DNA of 6,791 nucleotides from Candidatus Aenigmatarchaeota archaeon (GTDB lineage Archaea > Aenigmatarchaeota > Aenigmatarchaeia > PWEA01): assembly GCA_003550625.1 (NCBI GenBank), contig PUKU01000058.1, positions 1-6,791 of the forward strand, given 5' to 3'. Position numbers and translations under genes: made by a program. Each line of letters opens with the position of its first letter. The first letter of the stretch is position 1. The notes beneath the pieces were generated by a model. It was not told where the DNA came from, ran no database searches, and saw only the letters and a program-made list of their open reading frames with translations. Below, one piece after another: positions 4,001-6,791 of the stretch.

Positions 4001-6791
4001 CACTTTCCTTGACTTCAACTGAACCGTAGAATCCTGACTCAGTGGCATTTACCTCACTCTGTCCGGCCACGACAATATCTTCGTTGAAGGTACTCCGCTT
4101 TATTTTTGTCCTGCTATTGTCGTCAAACGTAACCGGTATATCTATCTCTATATCTGTGAAGTTTAGAGATGTGTCACCCTTCACTGTTATCGATTCCGTT
4201 CCCTCGTTCTCCATGAGTTCAGCGTTGGCGCCGCCGCAGTAAACCTCGTCTTCCTCGTCTATAACCCAGTCGCCTTCTTCCGGTTCACAGTTGTCGTCCG
4301 TCAGATTAAGGGTAACGTTGTCACTGGGCTCAGTTACTCCGTACCTGTCCGTACCATAGAACACCACGTGTTCGACGCCGCTGAAGTGATCATCGGGCTC
4401 AAATGAAACCCTGGGTGCTCTGTATCGTTCAAACAAACTCATACCGGTCCACAGTGACTCTGTGCTGAGTTCCTCAGAAAGCTGTTCCTGTCGAAGTACT
4501 ATCTCCAATTTGTCCATGTCCTCCTTAGTGACGAACTCCACTGTGTGTTCGGTCCAGTCTTCCGTCGCTTCCAAGTCATAGACCGTTTCCTTGATCACTT
4601 CATCATTGCCATCATACTGTACCAACGAGATACCATACTCGAACTCAGAACTGTCCGTGTTATCTGTACTGTGCTGTACACTGAACTCGTACTCCTTCCA
4701 AGCTTCCACTGTCGAAACGTTCTGCGAAAATGTTATGTTTTCAGGGTCGGGTGAGTCCTGTAGGTCAGCAACGAACTTCTCACCATCCCAGCCGGTTATA
4801 TCGCCTGTCTTCGTATAATCCCAGTTAGAGAACTCTGCGAACTCACCGTCCTCTATATATTTACCTTCTTCAAACTCTACCGTCACCTTATCGGGATCGC
4901 TGTGGAAGAACTCGGATGAGACGTTTACAGTGTCTTCAAAGTGGTTTGACAGATCTATAGCGTCCTCCTTTCTTGTATTCTCGGGCCATTCCAGGTAGTC
5001 TATGCTCTTGTTGAACCATGTATGACGGTTGACGTAGAACTCCACAGACTCTTCGGCCCAGTTTCCTACGGTATCGTTTGCCCCGTAAATTATATTATAA
5101 ACTCCGTCCTCTAAGCCTGTTATATTTATCTCCTCTGTCCATTTCCAGTCGTTTCCGTAACCACCTTCAGAAAGGTTCTCACCTTCTTGGAGCACCTGTA
5201 GATAATTGTCGACCATTACGTAGTAGGCGTTGTCGAAGTCTTCAAACTTTGTGGTAATGTCGAAGTTGTCCTGGAAGTATTCGCCCGTGACGTTTTCTTC
5301 GCCTATATCTGTCGTTATGTTAGGCGGTTCCTTGTCCAGCTCGAAGACCGTGGTGCTGTTGTCGTAATGTCCAAACTTGTCCTCGGCGTGAACAACAAGC
5401 GAATAGTTGCCCGAAGGCACGTCATCTGTGTCCCAACTGTATGTGTAGTTATTGGAGTAAGGATTGTCCGTAACCTTAGTAAGGCTTCCATTCTCAACCA
5501 AATCTCCGGTATCGTTTTCGTAGATGGCGAAACTCTGGGAATCGACAGTTCCAGGCATGTCCGTTATGTTTACCTTGATTGTATCATCTGGACCGAACTT
5601 GCCTCGTCCTTCGGTGTAGTTAATCTCCTCTGGGTGCATAACGTCTATAACCGGAGAGTTGCGGTCAACGTAGAAGTCCACCTCTGTATTCTCGTCGGAT
5701 TGCTGCTCCCTACCATCCGTATCCTTACAGGCTATGTATCGGGTGTATTCCCCTTCGTCGAGATCCATGGAACAGGTGTGGTTGATTCCCCATTCCTCTC
5801 CTGTGGCGTTGCATCTACCTCCTTCCAAGTTCTTCTCCATATCCACGAAGCCTCTGTTGTAGGGCGAGTAATAACAAGTCATATTCCTGTTGCCAATGAC
5901 CGTTATATTGGTCACAGTGTCATTTGTATCGTCCAACCAGTAATCGTGTCCGTAGGTATCGTTACCGACCTGCACAACCGTCGTAGTCGGTTTCGTCTGG
6001 TTGTAGTATGTGGTTCCACTGCTAGAACTAACTTCGCTGATAAATCCTCCTGTATCGATCACACGAACGTTTACATAGTACGTTTCCGTATTGTTGAGAT
6101 CGAACTCTTCGGATATCTCCCGCTCGAGTCCAGTACTAACCCAGCCATCGGTAGTGTCATTCCATCCTGTGTCGTTGTGCTTGGCGGTTCCTATAGCGTA
6201 TTCGTATCGGTCTATCTCATAGTCAGAGTCCTGTGTGCTCTCGGTCCACTCTGCTTCTATCACGGGATCTGTATGTATGTCCATAGGTGCGGAAACCTCG
6301 ACAGGTGTTGGTGGATCTGTCGGCTCATCCGATGGAATATACTTCATCGATCCACTTGTACCAACGGTGCTCCAGTCGCCCCAACTGTGCTTCCTGTACC
6401 TAACCGCAAAGAAGTGTGTTTCATCGTAAACCAAATCAAGTTCCTGGGTAGTTAGATTTCCTCTCTCTATCTGCGTTGTACTTGCATCGACCCAGTCGGT
6501 TGCTGAATCCCAACCATCATCGGGATATACCTGCTTTCCGACGGCATACTGAAGATCTTCAACTTCTTCGTTATCCAGGTTCGGTATATCCCACTCGAGG
6601 AAAAGGACGTTGCTGGATACTATCTCACCGTCCCTTTCAACTGTCGGTTCATCAAGCTCTGTCTCGTAATCGTTCTGGACAGTAAAGTATTCTCCTCCTC
6701 CTTCCCCTGCGGCATTTTCGCCCCATGCACCGATGTTGTTCTCGGTTGCCTCCCAGAGATTTATGGTTTCGTTGAACCAGCCATCAGGCTT
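1053..6791 (-). CDS. Giant modular surface protein (N-terminus outside window) with PGF-pre-PGF domain, one TM helix and cytoplasmic OB-like tail
   Basis: One frame is open from the right edge (6791) to TAA at 1053-1055, giving 1912 visible residues. The true start lies beyond the window. A TTG at 6432-6434 is an internal Leu codon, not the start, because an FN3-like repeat reads straight through it. Order in visible numbering: short lead (1-46); FN3-like pair (47-263); Ig-like domains (265-590); CBM-like jelly roll (about 646-793); Cys-pair motif (835-852); beta-solenoid (about 868-1119); beta-rich region and second Cys-pair domain (1120-1409); FN3/Ig-like (1410-1506); acidic linker (1506-1534); PGF-pre-PGF (1535-1684); carboxypeptidase-regulatory-like (1693-1782); TM (1787-1810); basic stretch (1811-1835); OB-like domain (1836-1912). 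The ectodomain is strongly acidic, has about 44 NxS/T sequons and eight Cys in plausible pairs; the tail is basic, so the C-terminus should be inside. I infer a large glycosylated adhesin or envelope protein. No catalytic motif was recognised and the ligand is unknown. Confidence 0.95.
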   Translation of the reverse strand, partial: KPDGWFNETINLWEATENNIGAWGENAAGEGGGEYFTVQNDYETELDEPTVERDGEIVSSNVLFLEWDIPNLDNEEVEDLQYAVGKQVYPDDGWDSATDWVDASTTQIERGNLTTQELDLVYDETHFFAVRYRKHSWGDWSTVGTSGSMKYIPSDEPTDPPTPVEVSAPMDIHTDPVIEAEWTESTQDSDYEIDRYEYAIGTAKHNDTGWNDTTDGWVSTGLEREISEEFDLNNTETYYVNVRVIDTGGFISEVSSSSGTTYYNQTKPTTTVVQVGNDTYGHDYWLDDTNDTVTNITVIGNRNMTCYYSPYNRGFVDMEKNLEGGRCNATGEEWGINHTCSMDLDEGEYTRYIACKDTDGREQQSDENTEVDFYVDRNSPVIDVMHPEEINYTEGRGKFGPDDTIKVNITDMPGTVDSQSFAIYENDTGDLVENGSLTKVTDNPYSNNYTYSWDTDDVPSGNYSLVVHAEDKFGHYDNSTTVFELDKEPPNITTDIGEENVTGEYFQDNFDITTKFEDFDNAYYVMVDNYLQVLQEGENLSEGGYGNDWKWTEEINITGLEDGVYNIIYGANDTVGNWAEESVEFYVNRHTWFNKSIDYLEWPENTRKEDAIDLSNHFEDTVNVSSEFFHSDPDKVTVEFEEGKYIEDGEFAEFSNWDYTKTGDITGWDGEKFVADLQDSPDPENITFSQNVSTVEAWKEYEFSVQHSTDNTDSSEFEYGISLVQYDGNDEVIKETVYDLEATEDWTEHTVEFVTKEDMDKLEIVLRQEQLSEELSTESLWTGMSLFERYRAPRVSFEPDDHFSGVEHVVFYGTDRYGVTEPSDNVTLNLTDDNCEPEEGDWVIDEEDEVYCGGANAELMENEGTESITVKGDTSLNFTDIEIDIPVTFDDNSRTKIKRSTFNEDIVVAGQSEVNATESGFYGSVEVKESGTFRIEDSPETVDDIEITSKDAEMHVGSDTLIGTFYYEKGTVIFNSSTIIGGVEINVVEEGEAELEGLVTGKEVNSGFDLTRQNTKLGEIHINNTDIWGELVVEMNKDSSLETVDSELTKLFSQEHSDLYLNNTDIDDLQSRGSIEMVDSWVGRLEIWQSAHVVSDRSEVETLETSMSSTTEEVSIEGNVTINSVDEFETGTVVRTFPVKILNEDGNHLDYVNVNGEDGFEPDPFVSITEDFGNHNDKLILEVEYLNFENLTLDTDTPVKIQDRVLDPELDGDPISITYENNKDNMTVGDSSWIGGNLDEPNITVGEYSDLNDAENNLNEGDVETVRIGDGAETLVEFDWNFSTDHQFQVINADNESENYGDRIEIYRGKQDGRSWLNVSGINLEDNNIEGSRKNIYFEYISANFDGDEPPSICVVDGEVGIIEDIGSCEDGIHLKEEDEIEGIAMEIVGGEMYNVSGLQNSAAIEMPRKPPTYSDPQPEDGAEGISISTQLSVEVVDEEEDDELDVTFYDSSGSEIGEDIEVASGSRAQVTWSGLDYNETYGWYVVVDDGTSTVESSVWEFATVEEEDDDDDDETGTSPGTGSGPSPTPRDDGMVVEEEDDVVRIRNIGEEDTSELDLEISDWDGNIYRLVLESSEVIEGDITLRLLDELPVSEPTVDGYEVSIFQNIEVESEIESSIDTAYMYFEVPSSWVYDVGSDGVGLWRYEEEWSSLSVRQVEGAQGIFRYRGSMPEFSYFSILGKVDDIEDMVPEVGYSIVEGTVLDKETDDPVVGAEVTLRDSETDEQWTTQTNEEGVYYVEVLPDTTLETEVEHEDYTGGFELLDTVEDEIHVVDFRLEPLDVEERGYVLYVLFAILIILALSGLLGYYYYKKKTKTGYGGYSPRSTRKTHRRKGPVQVSTQKVLSNPNIFKGDKIRIRGKVEPYQKYNGKTFYRIRDKYGMIDGVSSEPDHSGTGVVEGRLKIERGRPCLYF
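1056..1286 (-). other. Small cytoplasmic OB-fold-like domain
   Basis: Visible 1836-1912 is 77 residues long and ends the protein. It has five likely strands in OB order: FKGDKIRIRGKVE; KTFYRIRD; YGMIDGVSSE; GTGVVEGRLKIE; GRPCLYF. The 'GD.v.i.G.V', 'gk.tFyri.D..G.i.gv' and 'v.G.l' pattern is like that of tRNA_anti-type OB folds that bind nucleic acid. It is basic (about 15 Lys/Arg against 8 Asp/Glu) and rich in Tyr/Phe. It could bind RNA or DNA at the inner face of the membrane, or it could be a protein-docking module, as OB folds in other membrane proteins are. The assignment is by pattern only. Confidence 0.6.
1287..1433 (-). other. Single transmembrane helix and strongly basic juxtamembrane stretch
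   Basis: Visible 1787-1810 is an uninterrupted hydrophobic run (YVLYVLFAILIILALSGLLG, then four Tyr). It is followed by KKK and a 25-residue stretch (1811-1835) with ten Lys/Arg and no acidic residue. By the positive-inside rule the C-terminal side is cytoplasmic and the acidic multi-domain part is outside. There is no PGF motif in front of the helix, so removal by archaeosortase is not predicted. The Gly/Tyr/Ser-containing basic stretch looks flexible. Confidence 0.93.
1446..1715 (-). other. Carboxypeptidase-regulatory-like beta-sandwich
   Basis: Visible 1693-1782 opens with IVEGTVLDKETDDPVVGAEV, continues with TLRDSETDEQWTTQTNEEGVYYVEVLP split by short turns, and closes with YTGGFELL and HVVDFRLEPL. 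The order 'v.G.V.d..t..Pv.gA.Vtl', 't.T...G.Y.v.vlp' and a final 'v.ldf.L.P' is the standard signature of the CarboxypepD_reg family, a non-catalytic sandwich used as a spacer in surface proteins. It has no Cys and no sequon. Confidence 0.85.
1740..2189 (-). other. PGF-pre-PGF-type membrane-proximal domain
   Basis: Visible 1535-1684. The hallmark is the closing segment: MYFEVPSSWV, then VGLWRYEEEWSSL, then FRYRGSMPEFSYFSILGK. The family consensus has a F.VP.sW strand, LyRy.dg.W..L, and y.a.tpgFSyFaI. Known context: this domain normally sits before the Thr/Pro-rich stretch and PGF-CTERM signal of archaeosortase substrates. Here it is followed instead by another sandwich domain, a permanent TM helix and a cytoplasmic tail, with no PGF tripeptide before the helix. 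Confidence 0.8.
2190..2276 (-). repeat. Acidic Asp tract and Pro/Gly/Ser/Thr linker, coded by a 6-base repeat
   Basis: Visible 1506-1534 is EEED followed by a run of Asp (six in all), then TGTSPGTGSGPSPTPRDDG. This is a disordered hinge between the stalk and the membrane-proximal domain; such linkers are usual just before PGF-pre-PGF domains. The Asp run is coded by strictly alternating GAC and GAT, which makes three exact TCATCG units on the + strand at 2248-2265. The repeat could change length by slippage while keeping the frame, since each unit is six bases. Confidence 0.8.
2274..2564 (-). other. FN3/Ig-like domain before the linker
   Basis: Visible residues 1410-1506 begin with a Pro-rich hinge (KPPTYSDPQPEDGAEG) and continue with LSVEVVDEEEDDELDV and VTFYDSSGSEIG, then LDYNETYGWYVVVDDG and VWEFATV. 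The closing 'tYgWyVvvdDG...W.F.T' strands are characteristic of FN3-like spacer domains in archaeal exported proteins. It holds the last NxT sequon of the protein (N1479). Very likely a stalk element. Confidence 0.65.
2565..3434 (-). other. Beta-rich region ending in a second Cys-pair domain
   Basis: The first part (visible 1120-1241) includes FPVKILNEDGNHLDYVNVNG, which resembles the start of a carboxypeptidase-regulatory or Cna-B-like sandwich, followed by several strands with sequons. The second part (visible 1242-1409) contains LVEFDWNFS, a strand with KNIYFEYI, then SICVVDGEV, DIGSC and finally YNVSGLQNSAAIE. That order (a VEFD/NFS strand, CVxDxxV, ISxxC, VxGLxHSA) matches a domain I recognise from other archaeal surface proteins but cannot name. 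Cys 1354 and 1369 are likely a disulfide. Function unknown. Confidence 0.45.
3435..4289 (-). repeat. Cys-pair cap and beta-solenoid of about 13 degenerate rungs
   Basis: Visible 835-852 is a C-x16-C motif containing GDWVI, of a kind that in archaeal surface proteins precedes a parallel beta-helix; I infer it is an N-cap. From about visible 868 to 1119 the sequence divides into about 13 units of 16-26 residues, roughly 19 on average. Each starts with a short hydrophobic strand and ends in a turn such as RSTFNED, ESGFYGS, DTLIGT, SSTIIGG, NNTDIWGE, DSELTK, NNTDIDD, DSWVGR or RSEVET. The alternation of I/V/L/F and the steady period point to a right-handed parallel beta-helix. No lyase or hydrolase catalytic set is apparent, so a structural or adhesive role is more likely than enzymatic. 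Confidence 0.65.
4413..4856 (-). other. CBM4/9-like jelly-roll domain, possible glycan binding
   Basis: Visible residues 646-793 have the layout of a galactose-binding-like or CBM4/9-like sandwich: FSNWDYTKTGDITGW near the start, FSQNVSTVEAWKEYEFSVQ in the first half, then EDWTEHTVEFVT and LEIVLRQEQ, closing with LWTGMSLFE. The pair 'W-K-x-Y-x-F-S' and 'D-W-T-x-H-T-V-x-F' is characteristic of these jelly rolls. Family members commonly bind carbohydrate, but no binding residues can be assigned here. The domain appears inserted within an Ig-like unit, since a sandwich-like C-terminal half (RVSFEPDDHFSG to VTLNLTDD) follows it. Confidence 0.5.
5022..5660 (-). repeat. Two further Ig-like beta-sandwich domains
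   Basis: Visible residues 378-487 and 488-590 each begin with a Pro-rich hinge (NSPVIDV; EPPNITT) and end with the same strand signature: LVVHAEDKFGHY then VFELD, and IIYGANDTVGNW then VEFYV. The four-Cys domain before them ends the same way (YIACKDTDG, then VDFYV), as does the partial sandwich at visible 790-832 (VVFYGTDRYG). This signature is typical of bacterial/archaeal Ig-like stalk domains. They probably act as spacers that hold the distal modules away from the membrane. Confidence 0.65.
5661..5999 (-). other. Ig-like domain with four cysteines
   Basis: Visible residues 265-377 hold four Cys at 306, 327, 340 and 355. The pattern is TCYYSPYN, then GGRCNATG, NHTCSMDL and finally YIACKDTDG just before FYVDRNSP. 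This matches a module I know from archaeal, especially DPANN, surface proteins, in which CxYS at one end and YxxxCxDxxG at the other bracket the sandwich; I name it from memory, not from a search. Four Cys in an exported domain suggest two disulfides. Seven NxS/T sequons fall in this one domain. Confidence 0.6.
6003..6653 (-). repeat. Two tandem FN3-like repeats in the surface protein
   Basis: Visible residues 47-152 and 160-263 align over their whole length. Matching anchors are VLFLEWDIP with VIEAEWTES, LQYAVGK with YEYAIGT, DDGWDSATDW with DTGWNDTTDG, and ETHFFAVRYRKHSWG with ETYYVNVRVIDTGG. The spacing and the W and Y anchors fit fibronectin type III or a similar beta sandwich. Divergence is high at both protein and DNA level, so the duplication is old. 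The first copy spans the TTG at 6432-6434, which shows that codon is not a start. The array may continue beyond the window. Confidence 0.7.

Noticed and set aside
5367..6455. 362-codon open frame on the plus strand
   Set aside because: It lies wholly antisense to the large surface gene, shows no recognisable domain, and the opposite frame has clear FN3/Ig-like repeats. Codon bias of the real gene keeps this frame open.
1..6791. CRISPR array, tRNA/rRNA genes, IS elements or integrase sites
   Set aside because: No regularly spaced direct repeats, no tRNA-like cloverleaf and no transposase-like protein was seen on either strand; nearly all bases are accounted for by the two genes.

Overview
The window is archaeal. 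The evidence is a clear archaeal Pelota (aPelota/Dom34) gene, and facing it a surface protein with the PGF-pre-PGF type of membrane-proximal domain that is typical of archaeal envelope proteins. The surface-protein modules (NxS/T-rich Ig-like units, Cys-paired domains, a beta-solenoid) resemble those I associate with DPANN-type genomes such as Woesearchaeota or Aenigmarchaeota. That placement is inference; nothing here fixes the lineage. Pelota is not extremely acidic, so the sequence does not point to a salt-in halophile, although the ectodomain of the surface protein is strongly acidic.

Layout: bases 1-20 are a short lead-in, possibly the end of an upstream gene that overlaps the Pelota start as ATGA. 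Bases 21-1046 (+) encode a full-length 341-residue Pelota. After a 6-base gap between the stop codons, bases 1053-6791 (-) are one uninterrupted reading frame. It runs off the right edge of the window, so the N-terminus is missing and at least 1912 residues are present. There is no non-coding stretch longer than 20 bases.

The large protein reads, from the visible N-terminus: two tandem FN3-like repeats; three or more Ig-like domains, one with four Cys; a jelly-roll domain like a carbohydrate-binding module; a Cys-pair motif leading into about 13 rungs of a beta-solenoid; a second Cys-pair domain; another FN3/Ig-like domain; an Asp-rich Pro/Gly/Ser/Thr linker; a PGF-pre-PGF domain; a carboxypeptidase-regulatory-like beta sandwich; one transmembrane helix; a very basic juxtamembrane stretch; and a small cytoplasmic domain that looks like an OB fold. 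About 44 N-glycosylation sequons lie in the distal part and none in the last ~430 residues.

The two genes have unrelated jobs, ribosome rescue and cell surface, and are linked only by convergent orientation. The most unusual feature is the combination of a giant, probably glycosylated adhesin-like ectodomain with a cytoplasmic, nucleic-acid-binding-like OB fold on the other side of the membrane, with no PGF-CTERM sorting signal.
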